A DNA stretch of 64,000 nt, from positions 31,179-95,178 of the forward strand of contig JAZQMC010000017.1 of the NCBI GenBank assembly GCA_045543095.1, written 5' to 3'. A program made the translations under genes and the position numbers. Source of the stretch: Fimenecus sp045543095. Lineage in GTDB: Bacteria; Bacillota; Clostridia; Oscillospirales; Acutalibacteraceae. The notes beneath the pieces were generated by a model that did no database searches, was not told the DNA's origin, and was given only the letters and a program-made list of their open reading frames with translations. Every line of letters starts with the position of its first letter. Position 1 is the stretch's first letter. This document shows, piece after piece, positions 24,861 through 35,062 of the stretch.

Positions 24861-27059
24861 TTACAGTATAGCGTAATAATAGCGAATATCTTTTATATCC
24901 TTTTTGGACAGCCATCCCTTTTCATAGGCTTCTTTGAGCGATACGAATTCACCATTACGATAAACATCGAGTGTTCGACTTGAACCATAACCAAATGTAT
25001 AACCTGCAATTTCTTCACTCCAGCATATGTCCATATAACACCACCAAGGAGTGTCAATAAACATTACAGAACAACCATTATATGTTCCGAAATATTCGCT
25101 TATAGTTATATCTTCAATACTGCTATCATATCTTTCAGCCTCATCCTTATGGAAAAGCAGAAAATCCTGCTTAATTTTAAGTGATTTTTCATCAGTAAGG
25201 GGAACGAACGCAGGCGGAACATAAGAATTATCAACGGATTTACGAGTATTTGCATTCGTGTAATAATAGTAAATATCTCTTATATCATAATCGGTGAGCC
25301 AACCTTTTTCGTAGGCTTTTTCAAGAGTAGTGAATTCATTATAATAGCAAATATCAATTGTTTTGGAGGTAGGATATACAAATGTATATCCTGCAATTTT
25401 AGTTTTAGTTTCCACATCGGCTATCCCTCCGTTGCCAAAACCTTTTCCTCCAATAAACATAGCCATATACTCTCCGTCAGCACCATAAGAACCAAAGTAT
25501 TCACTAATAGTAACATCTGAAATAGTCTTATTGGTAAAGCCGTAATAATCGAGATAATATTGCTTTGTAATTGCTACGGACAAATCAGAAAGAGATGTCA
25601 ATTCGGATATGGCGTATGTGGTATCAATTACTACATTTTCCTCTTTTGAAGTATAGTAATGATGAATAGATTTAACTGCTTTCTTGGAAACCCAACCTTG
25701 ATTATATGCCCGTTGAAGTGTACTGAATTCGCCATCACGATAAATCTTAATTGTTCTGGAATCAGGATATGAAAACTCATAACCTGCTATTTTTTCAGTT
25801 TCAGGTTCATCATTATACCAAGAATATCTGTCAGTGATAAAAATTGCTATACAATCATCATAAGTACCGTAATATTCCGCTATCATAACATCTCCTGTTG
25901 CAAGTGTACGCCTGCCTATATATGCCTTTTTCATTTCATTGATTTTCGCTTTTGAAAGCGGTTTTAATGAGGACTTCTTGACAGTTGTTGTTTCTTTTTT
26001 TGTAGTTGTTTCTTTTTCTGTAGTTGATTCTTCGGTTGTTGTTTCAGTTGTGCTTGGTTCGTCGGTTGTGCTTTCTTCACCGACTGTTGTTGACTCGGTT
26101 GTAGTTGTTGTAGATTCTTTATTATCCTTATCGGGATTTGTTAAAAAGCAAACCGAAATAACCGCAACCGCCACAATAGCTACTGCAATTATCCAAAAGG
26201 CAGGTTTTTTGTAATTGAGAACAGATTTAATTCTATCCTTAACGCCTACTTCACCAAATGCCAAAGGACAAGCCATAATCATTCTGCGTTGCAAGCTATT
26301 TGAAAGTAGTGCCTCTGAATAACCTTTTTTATCGTCGTTATCCATATCCTTTATAGCCTTTTCATCACAAGCAAGTTCAATGTCACGACAAAGCAACACA
26401 TAAGCCAACCACATTGCAGGATTAAACCAATAAACCGTAAGTAACGCAAAACCCAAAGGCTTCCACCAATGGTCTTTTCTTTTGATATGTGCATTTTCGT
26501 GTCTGATTACATATTCACTCTGCTCGGCTGATATTCCTGACGGAAGATAAATTCTCGGCTTGATTATTCCCAGAATAAAAGGCGTTTGAATGTTATCACA
26601 GAAATAAATATTATCTTTATTTAAAACAGATGCTTTTACACTTTTACTGATTTTTAAATAAGAAAACACACTATAAATCAGCATTGCAAGGATACCCACA
26701 AGCCAAACGATAGTTAACGCACCAAGAAAATCAAAAGACTTTTCTGCAACGGCAGGAGCTTCGGTATAATAATATCCGCCTATATATTCATTGACCGTAT
26801 TATCCACCATCGGCAGACCTGTCTGCACATTTGGGATTCCTGTTTGTGTTGAAACTCCTATTGTTTCAGTACTTGGAATAAGACTGAAAACACTCTCTAA
26901 AGAGAAAGGCATAATCAATCTTAAGCCAACAATAGCCCACAACAGACAGTTTATCCATTTCGGTGCTTTTTTTAAAATCAATCGCATAAGAACAACCACA
27001 AGCACAATCCAGCTTGCAGTTATACTAATATTTACTAAATTGAGAAAGAAATTTGACAT
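24861..27059 (-). CDS. BlaR1/MecR1-like M56 metalloprotease with three-repeat outer domain
   Basis: Predicted membrane sensor-protease that inactivates the BlaI repressor encoded just upstream. The 732-residue product has N-terminal membrane segments (about 10-30, 36-55, 110-133), an M56 zinc site HENAH (187-191) with ELACDE (about 228-233), and a further segment (285-306). Classical BlaR1 then carries a penicillin-binding domain. Here instead come a Thr/Glu-rich linker (314-362) and three tandem repeats of about 105 residues (about 372-470, 495-600, 625-730), each with a SEYFGTY-like start, IAGYxFxYPxSRT, an NGEF motif, and AYxxGWLSKKDIKxIxYYY. No SxxK beta-lactam site is seen, so the signal is unknown. 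Confidence 0.85.
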   Translation of the reverse strand: MSNFFLNLVNISITASWIVLVVVLMRLILKKAPKWINCLLWAIVGLRLIMPFSLESVFSLIPSTETIGVSTQTGIPNVQTGLPMVDNTVNEYIGGYYYTEAPAVAEKSFDFLGALTIVWLVGILAMLIYSVFSYLKISKSVKASVLNKDNIYFCDNIQTPFILGIIKPRIYLPSGISAEQSEYVIRHENAHIKRKDHWWKPLGFALLTVYWFNPAMWLAYVLLCRDIELACDEKAIKDMDNDDKKGYSEALLSNSLQRRMIMACPLAFGEVGVKDRIKSVLNYKKPAFWIIAVAIVAVAVISVCFLTNPDKDNKESTTTTTESTTVGEESTTDEPSTTETTTEESTTEKETTTKKETTTVKKSSLKPLSKAKINEMKKAYIGRRTLATGDVMIAEYYGTYDDCIAIFITDRYSWYNDEPETEKIAGYEFSYPDSRTIKIYRDGEFSTLQRAYNQGWVSKKAVKSIHHYYTSKEENVVIDTTYAISELTSLSDLSVAITKQYYLDYYGFTNKTISDVTISEYFGSYGADGEYMAMFIGGKGFGNGGIADVETKTKIAGYTFVYPTSKTIDICYYNEFTTLEKAYEKGWLTDYDIRDIYYYYTNANTRKSVDNSYVPPAFVPLTDEKSLKIKQDFLLFHKDEAERYDSSIEDITISEYFGTYNGCSVMFIDTPWWCYMDICWSEEIAGYTFGYGSSRTLDVYRNGEFVSLKEAYEKGWLSKKDIKDIRYYYAIL

Positions 27060-27061
27060 AA

Positions 27062-27424
27062 TTATTCCTCCCCAAAGGCGTCTATCATACGACGAATTTC
27101 ATCAATTTCTTTAGCGGTGGGCTTTTTTCGAGTTGTAAAAGCTGCAATAAATGCGGGGAGAGAGCCCATAAATGTATCTGATACAAATTGCTCACTTTGA
27201 ATAGCATAAAACTCTTCTTTAGAAATCAGCGAAGTAACCGTACTGTTTTCTGTTTTAAAGATACCCTTTTCACAAAGCTTTTTAAGAACTGTATAAGTAG
27301 TTGTACGCTTCCAGTTAAGCTCTTTTTCGCATACAGACACCAACTCTTTTGTTGTCATTGGTTCATTTTCCCATATAATTTCTGCAAATCGAGCTTCAAC
27401 CATGCCTATTTTAAGTTCTTCCAT
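27062..27424 (-). CDS. BlaI/MecI/CopY-family repressor
   Basis: A 120-residue winged-helix repressor. The N-terminal half matches the family: EARFAEIIWENEPMTTKELV, then LNWKRTTTYTVLKKLCEKGIF; the C-terminal helices (SLPAFIAAF...) form the dimer part. In BlaI the inter-domain region is cut when the partner protease is activated. Two bases separate its stop from the M56 gene, so they are one operon in the usual blaI-blaR1 order. An array of inverted TAGAC/GTCTA half-sites lies over its own promoter, which supports autoregulation. No beta-lactamase gene is nearby. Confidence 0.9.
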   Translation of the reverse strand: MEELKIGMVEARFAEIIWENEPMTTKELVSVCEKELNWKRTTTYTVLKKLCEKGIFKTENSTVTSLISKEEFYAIQSEQFVSDTFMGSLPAFIAAFTTRKKPTAKEIDEIRRMIDAFGEE

Positions 27425-27441
27425 AAAATCAACTCCGTTCT

Positions 27442-27494
27442 GTCTATTCTTAATAGACTAACTATAGTCTATCAGCAATAGACAGATTTGTCAA
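27442..27494 (-). promoter_or_regulatory. Promoter and multi-dyad operator for the BlaI/M56 pair
   Basis: On the minus strand -35 TTGACA (27489-27494), 17 bases, -10 TAGACT (27466-27471). Overlapping and following it are GTCTATT-CTT-AATAGAC (27442-27458), TAGACTA-ACTA-TAGTCTA (27454-27471) and GTCTA...TAGAC (27467-27483). These share half-sites, making a continuous operator ladder downstream of the -35, typical for repression by a dimeric winged-helix protein. Confidence 0.7.
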
Positions 27495-27564
27495 TACATT
27501 TTTACAAAATAAAGAAAACGTATACTGCCAAATTCAAACAGGTCGCCGTGGTCATTCAGCACTA

Positions 27565-27594
27565 CAAAAAAAGAGGACTGAAAATCAGTCCTCT
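27565..27594 (-). terminator. Terminator of rpoB-rpoC
   Basis: AGAGGACTGA (27572-27581) and TCAGTCCTCT (27585-27594) form a perfect 10-bp stem; on the minus strand a run of six or seven T residues follows. It separates rpoC from the BlaI/M56 unit. Confidence 0.9.
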
Positions 27595-27606
27595 AAATTT
27601 TTATTA

Positions 27607-30600
27607 TTATGCTTCAACGGAAACTACATCTGAAATTGTTTTTTCGAGTTCAACTTCACTGTAGCACTTCATACCTGTACCTGATGGAAGAAGCTTACCG
27701 ATGATAACATTTTCTTTAAGACCCATAAGCGGGTCAATCTTGCCCTTGATAGCTGCATCTGTAAGAACTCTTGTTGTTTCCTGGAATGATGCTGCTGACA
27801 AGAATGAATCTGTTGCGAGGGAAGCCTTTGTGATACCAAGAAGAACAGGAGCACAAGTTGCGGGAACAAATGCTTCGCCGGTTTCTTCTGAACGAAGACG
27901 AGCTTTTTCATTTGCTTCTGCAAATTCACGCTTATCTGTTGTAGCACCGGGAAGAAGGTCTGTTGTACCTGCTTCTACTACCTTGAGCTTTCTCATCATC
28001 TGACGAACGATAACCTCGATATGCTTATCGTTGATATCAACACCCTGCATACGATATGTTCTCTGAACTTCTTTGATAAGATAGTCATGAACAGCGTCAA
28101 CACCGTTAATTGCGAGAATATCATTGGGGTTAGGTGCACCATCTGTAAGAGCAGTCCCCTTCTTAACGAAGATTGGGTCGCCGTTTTCGTCTGTTTCTGC
28201 ATTGAATGTCTTATGGAAGCCATAAGGAATCATATATGCACGTTCATCACCGTTTTCGTGGTCAGTAATAACGATATGCTCGTTACCCTTGATTTCACGG
28301 AATGAAAGAATACCGTCAATTTCTGCAAGAATTGCATGAGTTTTTGGCTTTCTTGCTTCAAACAATTCTTCAACACGAGGAAGACCCTGTGTAATATCCT
28401 GGCTTGAAGCAACACCACCGGTATGGAAGGTTCTCATTGTAAGCTGAGTACCGGGTTCACCGATTGACTGAGCAGCAATAATACCAACTGCTTCACCAAC
28501 TGTTACAGGGTCACCTGTTGCAAGGTTTGCACCGTAACACTTGATACATACGCCGTGTTTAGCATCACAAGTAAGAAGTGAACGAATCTTAACTCTGCGT
28601 TCTGCAGGATTTTCTCTTGTATTGATGATACCTGCAACAACCTTTGCCTTTTCTTCTGTAATCATCTCATCCTTTGATGCGATAAGGTTACCATCTGCAT
28701 CGCAGAAGTCTTCAAGAAGATAACGGCCTGTAAGTCTTTCGCTCAATGGCTCAATCATTTCCTTACCTTCGGTAATGTCGTAAACTTCAATACCGTCGTG
28801 GCAATGACAATCTTCTTCGTGAATAATAACTTCCTGTGAAACGTCAACAAGACGACGAGTAAGGTAACCTGAGTCAGCTGTACGAAGAGCTGTATCGGCA
28901 AGACCTTTACGAGCACCACGAGAAGAAATGAAGTATTCAAGAACATTAAGACCTTCACGGTAGTTAGCACGAATCGGAACTTCGATTGTTTTACCTGATG
29001 TATTGGCAATAAGGCCACGCATACCGGCGAGCTGACGAAGCTGAGCCTTAGAACCACGGGCACCGGAGTCAACCATCATATAGATTGGGTTGTACTTGCC
29101 AAGGCTTTCAAGAATACCTGAAGAAACATCATTTGTTGTTTCTTCCCAAACTTTAATAACTGCTCTTGAACGTTCCTCTGCACTGTAAAGACCCATATTG
29201 AAGTAATCATTGATAACATCAACCTGTTCTTCAGCAGCAGCAAGAAGTCCTTTCTTTGTTTCAGGGATTTTAGCATCACAAACAGCAACTGTAATACCGC
29301 TCTTTGTTGAGTACTTAAGGCCCTGAGCCTTAATCTTATCAAGCATTTCAGCAGCGATTGTAACACCGTGAACCTTGATACATTTGTCAATAATTTTACC
29401 AAGACCGCCCTTATTTACAAGGAAGTCAACTTCAAGCTTGAATGCATTTTCAGGGTCAGTTCTGTCAACAAAGCCCAAATCCTGTGGGATTGGATTGTTG
29501 AAGATAACCTTACCGAGTGTTGTTTCAACAAGCTTAGTAACCATTTCACCGTTAACTTCTTTAGTCATACGGATTTTAATTCTTGAATGAAGACCGATGT
29601 CGCCCTCATCATAAGCCATTGTAGCTTCGTCAACACTACGATATACATTGTAGATTGTATGCTCGTTGCCGTTTTCGTCTGTTACTACGCGAGGTGAACC
29701 AGGCTCATCATCCTTATCCATTGTAAGATAATATGAACCAAGAATCATATCCTGTGTAGGAACTGCAACAGGCTTACCGTCTGATGGTTTAAGAAGGTTA
29801 TTAGCAGCAAGCATGAGAAGTCTTGCTTCTGCCTGTGCTTCTGCTGAAAGAGGTACGTGAACAGCCATCTGGTCACCGTCGAAGTCAGCGTTGAAAGCTG
29901 TACATACAAGTGGGTGAAGTTTAATAGCTCTACCTTCAACAAGTACAGGCTCGAATGCCTGAATACCAAGACGGTGAAGTGTTGGAGCACGGTTAAGCAT
30001 AACTGGATGGTCTTTGATTACTGTTTCAAGTGAATCCCATACTTCTGTGCTTGCACGCTCAACCTTTTTCTTTGCAGATTTCATATTGCTTGCAAGACCA
30101 AGCTCAACAAGGTTCTTCATAACGAATGGCTTGAAGAGTTCAAGTGCCATTTCTTTAGGAAGACCGCACTGGTAGAGTTTAAGTTCAGGACCAACAACGA
30201 TAACTGAACGACCTGAGTAGTCAACACGCTTACCGAGAAGGTTCTGACGGAAACGTCCCTGCTTACCCTTAAGCATATCTGAAAGAGATTTGAGTGCTCT
30301 GTTGTTAGGACCTGTAACAGGTCTTCCGCGACGGCCGTTGTCGATAAGTGCGTCAACTGCCTCCTGAAGCATTCTCTTTTCGTTTCTTACGATAATTTCG
30401 GGAGCATTAAGCTCTAAAAGTCTTTTAAGACGGTTGTTTCTGTTAATAACACGTCTGTAAAGGTCATTAAGGTCAGATGTTGCAAAACGACCGCCGTCCA
30501 ACTGAACCATAGGACGAATATCCGGAGGAATAACCGGAATAACATCCATAATCATCCATTCAGGACGGTTACCTGACTGCTTAAATGCCTCTGCAACCTC

Positions 30601-31227
30601 AAGACGCTTGAGAATTCTTGTTCTCTTTTGTCCTGTTGCATCTGTAAGCTCCTCACGAAGCTGTTTGCAAAGTTCAGGAATGTCAATTTCTTGGAGAAGC
30701 TCTTTAATAGCCTCTGCACCCATACCTGCCTTAAACTCGTCATCATATTTTTCGACCATATCAAGATACTCTTTTTCGTTGAGTATCTGAAGCTTTGTAA
30801 GCTCTGTATCGCCGGGTTCGATAACGATGTACTTTGCAAAGTAAAGTACTTTTTCAAGGTCACGAGGAGAAATATCAAGAATAAGACCCATTCTTGACGG
30901 GATACCCTTGAAATACCAAATGTGAGAAACGGGAGCTACAAGCTCAATATGACCCATTCTCTCACGGCGTACTTCTTTTCTTGTAACCTCAACGCCGCAG
31001 CGTTCGCACACTTTGCCTTTATAACGGATTTTCTTATATTTACCGCAATGACATTCAAGGTCTTTCTGCGGTCCGAAAATTCTTTCACAATAAAGTCCGT
31101 CTTTTTCGGGCTTGAGTGTACGATAGTTTATAGTTTCGGGCTTTTTAACCTCACCGTAAGACCATTCTCTTATCTGGTCGGGAGAGGCAAGACCGATTTT
31201 TATTGCTTCAAATGGTTTCTTTTCCAT
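27607..31227 (-). CDS. rpoC: DNA-directed RNA polymerase subunit beta'
   Basis: Catalytic large subunit of RNA polymerase. The 1206-residue product has the N-terminal zinc site (CHCGKYKK...CERCG, about residues 59-78), the catalytic NADFDGDQMAVH with its three Mg-binding aspartates (about 447-458), and the C-terminal second zinc cluster region (CDAKHGVCIKCYGANL). Length is typical of Firmicutes. It follows rpoB by 53 bases and ends at a strong terminator. Normally the str operon follows directly in Firmicutes; here a BlaI/M56 pair intervenes. Confidence 0.98.
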   Translation of the reverse strand: MEKKPFEAIKIGLASPDQIREWSYGEVKKPETINYRTLKPEKDGLYCERIFGPQKDLECHCGKYKKIRYKGKVCERCGVEVTRKEVRRERMGHIELVAPVSHIWYFKGIPSRMGLILDISPRDLEKVLYFAKYIVIEPGDTELTKLQILNEKEYLDMVEKYDDEFKAGMGAEAIKELLQEIDIPELCKQLREELTDATGQKRTRILKRLEVAEAFKQSGNRPEWMIMDVIPVIPPDIRPMVQLDGGRFATSDLNDLYRRVINRNNRLKRLLELNAPEIIVRNEKRMLQEAVDALIDNGRRGRPVTGPNNRALKSLSDMLKGKQGRFRQNLLGKRVDYSGRSVIVVGPELKLYQCGLPKEMALELFKPFVMKNLVELGLASNMKSAKKKVERASTEVWDSLETVIKDHPVMLNRAPTLHRLGIQAFEPVLVEGRAIKLHPLVCTAFNADFDGDQMAVHVPLSAEAQAEARLLMLAANNLLKPSDGKPVAVPTQDMILGSYYLTMDKDDEPGSPRVVTDENGNEHTIYNVYRSVDEATMAYDEGDIGLHSRIKIRMTKEVNGEMVTKLVETTLGKVIFNNPIPQDLGFVDRTDPENAFKLEVDFLVNKGGLGKIIDKCIKVHGVTIAAEMLDKIKAQGLKYSTKSGITVAVCDAKIPETKKGLLAAAEEQVDVINDYFNMGLYSAEERSRAVIKVWEETTNDVSSGILESLGKYNPIYMMVDSGARGSKAQLRQLAGMRGLIANTSGKTIEVPIRANYREGLNVLEYFISSRGARKGLADTALRTADSGYLTRRLVDVSQEVIIHEEDCHCHDGIEVYDITEGKEMIEPLSERLTGRYLLEDFCDADGNLIASKDEMITEEKAKVVAGIINTRENPAERRVKIRSLLTCDAKHGVCIKCYGANLATGDPVTVGEAVGIIAAQSIGEPGTQLTMRTFHTGGVASSQDITQGLPRVEELFEARKPKTHAILAEIDGILSFREIKGNEHIVITDHENGDERAYMIPYGFHKTFNAETDENGDPIFVKKGTALTDGAPNPNDILAINGVDAVHDYLIKEVQRTYRMQGVDINDKHIEVIVRQMMRKLKVVEAGTTDLLPGATTDKREFAEANEKARLRSEETGEAFVPATCAPVLLGITKASLATDSFLSAASFQETTRVLTDAAIKGKIDPLMGLKENVIIGKLLPSGTGMKCYSEVELEKTISDVVSVEA

Positions 31228-31280
31228 TAAATATAGCCCTTCTTCCTTTATCTATTCTAAAACTAAATAGGTTGAGTCAA

Positions 31281-34200
31281 TCAATAATCTGATTCGTCAT
31301 CCATAGAATCTTCAAAATCAGGAATGATGTGCTCGTCATAGAAGCCTGAATCATCATCTTCATCTTCAACGATTCCGTCTTCATCTTCAAGAAGGAAACC
31401 GTCTTCACTTGTCACACTGCCTGTTTCTTCAAAATCAATTTCTGACTCTGCGGGAGGAACGAAATCAAAATCGTCATTTTCAAAGCCGTTTTTGATGTCG
31501 ATTTCTTCGCCGTCCTCATCAAGAACGCGAACATCAAGAGCAAGTGCCTGAAGTTCCTTGATAAGAACCTTGAATGACTCTGGAACACCGGGTTTAGGAA
31601 TGTTAAGACCCTTAACGATTGCCTCATAAGTCTTTCTTCTACCTGTAAGGTCGTCAGACTTAACTGTGAGGATTTCCTGAAGTGTATAAGCTGCACCGTA
31701 AGCTTCAAGTGCCCAAACTTCCATTTCACCGAAACGCTGACCACCGAACTGTGCTTTACCGCCGAGTGGCTGCTGTGTAACGAGAGCATAAGGACCGATT
31801 GAACGAGCATGAATCTTATCGTCAACAAGGTGGTGAAGTTTAAGGTAGTACATAACACCAACTGTTACAGGGTTATCAAACTTTTGACCTGTACGGCCGT
31901 CAGTAAGAATTGATTTACCGTCTTCACGATAGCCTGCTTCTTTGAGTGCTTCACGGATGTCTGCTTCGTGAGCACCGTCAAATACAGGAGTTGCAATCTT
32001 CTGGCCAAGTTTTCTGTAAGCAAATCCGAGATGAACTTCCAATACCTGACCGATGTTCATACGAGAAGGAACACCCAATGGGTTAAGAACGATGTCAAGT
32101 GGAGTACCGTCATCAAGGAAAGGCATATCTTCCTGTGGAAGAATACGTGATACAACACCCTTGTTACCGTGACGACCGGCCATCTTGTCACCAACAGAGA
32201 GCTTTCTCTTCTGTGCAATATAGCAACGAACAATCTTATTTACACCGGGGTTGAGCTCATCACTGTTTTCTCTTGTGAATACTTCAACGTCAACAACGAT
32301 ACCGTATTCACCGTGAGGAACACGAAGAGATGTGTCACGAACTTCTTTAGCCTTTTCGCCGAAGATTGCACGGAGAATTCTTTCTTCTGCAGTTGCAACA
32401 TCAGTTTCACCCTTAGGTGTAACCTTACCAACGAGAATATCACCTGAATGAACCTCTGCACCAACACGGATGATACCGTTTTCGTCAAGGTCCTTAAGTG
32501 CATCTTCACCAACGTTAGGAATGTCGCGAGTAATATCTTCAGGTCCGAGTTTTGTGTCACGAGCTTCAATTTCATATTCTTCAATATGAATTGATGTATA
32601 AACATCTTCTCTTACGAGTTTTTCATTGATAAGAACCGCGTCTTCGTAGTTGTAACCTTCCCAAGTCATAAAGCCGATAAGGGCATTTTTACCGAGAGAG
32701 ATTTCACCGTTTGAAGTTGAAGGACCGTCAGCGATAACTTCGCCTTCTTCAACCTGCTGACCGATTTCAACAATTGGACGCTGGTTGATACATGTGCCCT
32801 GGTTTGAACGCATAAACTTAATAAGTTCATATTCGTCAATCTCGCCGTCATCAGTTTTGATGGTAATTGTTTTTGCATCAACCTGAGTAACTGTACCTGC
32901 ACGCTTTGCAAGAACAACTGTACCTGAGTCAACAGCAGCCTTGTATTCCATACCGGTACCAACGATTGGAGAATCTGTTTTAAGAAGCGGAACAGCCTGA
33001 CGCTGCATGTTTGAACCCATCAACGCACGGTTTGCGTCGTCGTTTTCAAGGAAAGGAATCATTGCAGTTGCAACTGAAACGAGCATTCTTGGAGAAACGT
33101 CCATATAGTCTGCTTCTGTTGTAGCAACTTCAAGGAAGTTTTCTTTGTGACGAGCTGTAAGTTTTGCATTGATGAATTTGCCGTTTTCATCGAGTGGCTC
33201 GTTAGCCTGAGCAACAACATAGTTATCTTCAACGTCAGCAGTCATATATTCAACTTCGTTAAGAACAGTGCCTGTTGCTTTGTCAATTCTTCTGAATGGA
33301 GCTTCAATGAAACCGTATTTATTGATTCTTGCGAAAGTTGCAAGATATGAGATAAGACCGATGTTTGGACCTTCAGGAGTTTCGATAGGACACATTCTAC
33401 CGTAATGTGAATAGTGAACGTCACGAACCTCGAAACCTGCACGGTCACGTGAAAGACCGCCGGGGCCGAGTGCTGAAAGTCTTCTCTTATGTGTAAGCTC
33501 TGCCAAGGGGTTTGTCTGGTCCATAAACTGTGAAAGTGGTGATGAACCAAAGAATTCCTTGATAGCTGCCATTACAGGACGAATATTGATGAGTGCTGCA
33601 GGAGTTACCTTATCAGGCTCCTGACCCTGAAGAGTCATTCTTTCCTTAACAACTCTTTCCATTCTTGCGAAACCAATTCTGAACTGATTCTGAAGAAGCT
33701 CGCCTACTGAACGGATACGGCGGTTGCCGAGGTGGTCAATATCATCTGTAACGCCCACGCCTGATGCAAGGCAGTTAAGATAGTTGATTGTAGCAAAAAT
33801 GTCGTTCTTTGTGATGTGCTTTGGAATAAGGTCGTCTGCACGAAGAGCCATTTCTTCTTTAAGGGCTTCCTTATCATCACCGCACTTATCAAGAACTTCA
33901 ATAAGAGCCTGGAAACTTACCTTTTCGTTAATGCCGATTTCTTCAAGTTCTTCTACTGAGAATGCAGGAACATACTCTGCGATGTCAACCATACCGTTAG
34001 AGTAAACTTTTACTTCTTTACCCTCAACATCAAGGATAACGGTGTCAACACCCTCCTGCTCAATTCTGTATGCAAGCTCTTCGCTGATTACGTCGCCTGT
34101 GTCAGCCATAATCTCGCCTGTAAGTCTGCTTACAACGGGTTCTTTAACTGTGTGACCTGCAATTCTATCAGAAATAGCAAGTTTCTTATTGTATTTGTAT

Positions 34201-35018
34201 CTGCCCACGCGTGACAAGTCATAACGGTGTGCATCAAAGAACAGATTATCAAGGTGAGCCTGTGCTGTTTCAAGTGCAGGTGGTTCACCGGGACGAAGCT
34301 TCTTATATACTTCAATAAGAGCCTGTTCAGTATTAACAGTTGTATCCTTTTCAAGTGTAGCTTCAATTCTTTCGTCATATCCGAAAAATTCACGGATATC
34401 GTCGTTAGAACTTAAGCCTAATGCACGGATAAATGTTGTGATATAAATTTTTCTGTTCTTGTCAATTCTGACATAGAAAAGGTCATTCTGGTCAGTTTCA
34501 TACTCAAGCCAAGCACCACGGTTAGGAATTACAGTTGTTGTGTAAAGTTCCTTACCTGTTTTATCATGAGTCATACCATAATAAACGCTGGGTGAACGCA
34601 CAAGCTGTGAAATAATAACACGCTCTGCACCGTTGATTACGAATGTTCCGCTATCTGTCATAAGCGGGAAATCGCCCATATATACTTCGTTTTCCTTGAC
34701 TTCGCCTGTTTCCTTGTTAAGAAGACGAGCAGTTACACGCAAAGGTGCTGCATAAGTTGCATCTCTTTCTTTGCACTCTTTGACTGTGTACTTTGGTTTA
34801 TCGTCCATACGATAATCCACAAAGGTCAATTCGAGGTTACCTGTGTAATCGGTGATAGCATCGATGTCACGGAACACCTCTTTAAGTCCTGTTTCAAGGA
34901 ACCACTTGTAAGAGTTTTTCTGCACTTCGATAAGGTTGGGCATCTGCATAACCTCATTGATTTTTGAGAAACTCATACGGGTATTTCTGCCAAGTTTTAC
35001 CGGTTTGACATTTACCAT
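31281..35018 (-). CDS. rpoB: DNA-directed RNA polymerase subunit beta
   Basis: Second catalytic subunit of RNA polymerase. The 1245-residue product begins VKPVKLGRNTRMSFSKI. The rifampicin cluster SPLSQFMDQTNPLAEL and HKRRLSALGPGGL is wild type. After the conserved end (LKELQALALDVRVLDEDGEEI) comes an acidic tail of about 70 residues rich in D/E, a lineage-type extension. A consensus promoter precedes it with a leader of about 178 nt. No rplJ-rplL lies upstream; a divergent DUF815 gene takes that place, so the beta operon is split here. Confidence 0.98.
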   Translation of the reverse strand: MVNVKPVKLGRNTRMSFSKINEVMQMPNLIEVQKNSYKWFLETGLKEVFRDIDAITDYTGNLELTFVDYRMDDKPKYTVKECKERDATYAAPLRVTARLLNKETGEVKENEVYMGDFPLMTDSGTFVINGAERVIISQLVRSPSVYYGMTHDKTGKELYTTTVIPNRGAWLEYETDQNDLFYVRIDKNRKIYITTFIRALGLSSNDDIREFFGYDERIEATLEKDTTVNTEQALIEVYKKLRPGEPPALETAQAHLDNLFFDAHRYDLSRVGRYKYNKKLAISDRIAGHTVKEPVVSRLTGEIMADTGDVISEELAYRIEQEGVDTVILDVEGKEVKVYSNGMVDIAEYVPAFSVEELEEIGINEKVSFQALIEVLDKCGDDKEALKEEMALRADDLIPKHITKNDIFATINYLNCLASGVGVTDDIDHLGNRRIRSVGELLQNQFRIGFARMERVVKERMTLQGQEPDKVTPAALINIRPVMAAIKEFFGSSPLSQFMDQTNPLAELTHKRRLSALGPGGLSRDRAGFEVRDVHYSHYGRMCPIETPEGPNIGLISYLATFARINKYGFIEAPFRRIDKATGTVLNEVEYMTADVEDNYVVAQANEPLDENGKFINAKLTARHKENFLEVATTEADYMDVSPRMLVSVATAMIPFLENDDANRALMGSNMQRQAVPLLKTDSPIVGTGMEYKAAVDSGTVVLAKRAGTVTQVDAKTITIKTDDGEIDEYELIKFMRSNQGTCINQRPIVEIGQQVEEGEVIADGPSTSNGEISLGKNALIGFMTWEGYNYEDAVLINEKLVREDVYTSIHIEEYEIEARDTKLGPEDITRDIPNVGEDALKDLDENGIIRVGAEVHSGDILVGKVTPKGETDVATAEERILRAIFGEKAKEVRDTSLRVPHGEYGIVVDVEVFTRENSDELNPGVNKIVRCYIAQKRKLSVGDKMAGRHGNKGVVSRILPQEDMPFLDDGTPLDIVLNPLGVPSRMNIGQVLEVHLGFAYRKLGQKIATPVFDGAHEADIREALKEAGYREDGKSILTDGRTGQKFDNPVTVGVMYYLKLHHLVDDKIHARSIGPYALVTQQPLGGKAQFGGQRFGEMEVWALEAYGAAYTLQEILTVKSDDLTGRRKTYEAIVKGLNIPKPGVPESFKVLIKELQALALDVRVLDEDGEEIDIKNGFENDDFDFVPPAESEIDFEETGSVTSEDGFLLEDEDGIVEDEDDDSGFYDEHIIPDFEDSMDDESDY

Positions 35019-35062
35019 AGGGCTTAATCACTCTCCGTTCGTTTTTTTATTCCTGAACCCAC

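Noticed and set aside
24861..27424. Beta-lactam resistance operon
   Set aside because: The BlaI/M56 pair has no beta-lactamase or PBP gene beside it and the sensor lacks a penicillin-binding domain.
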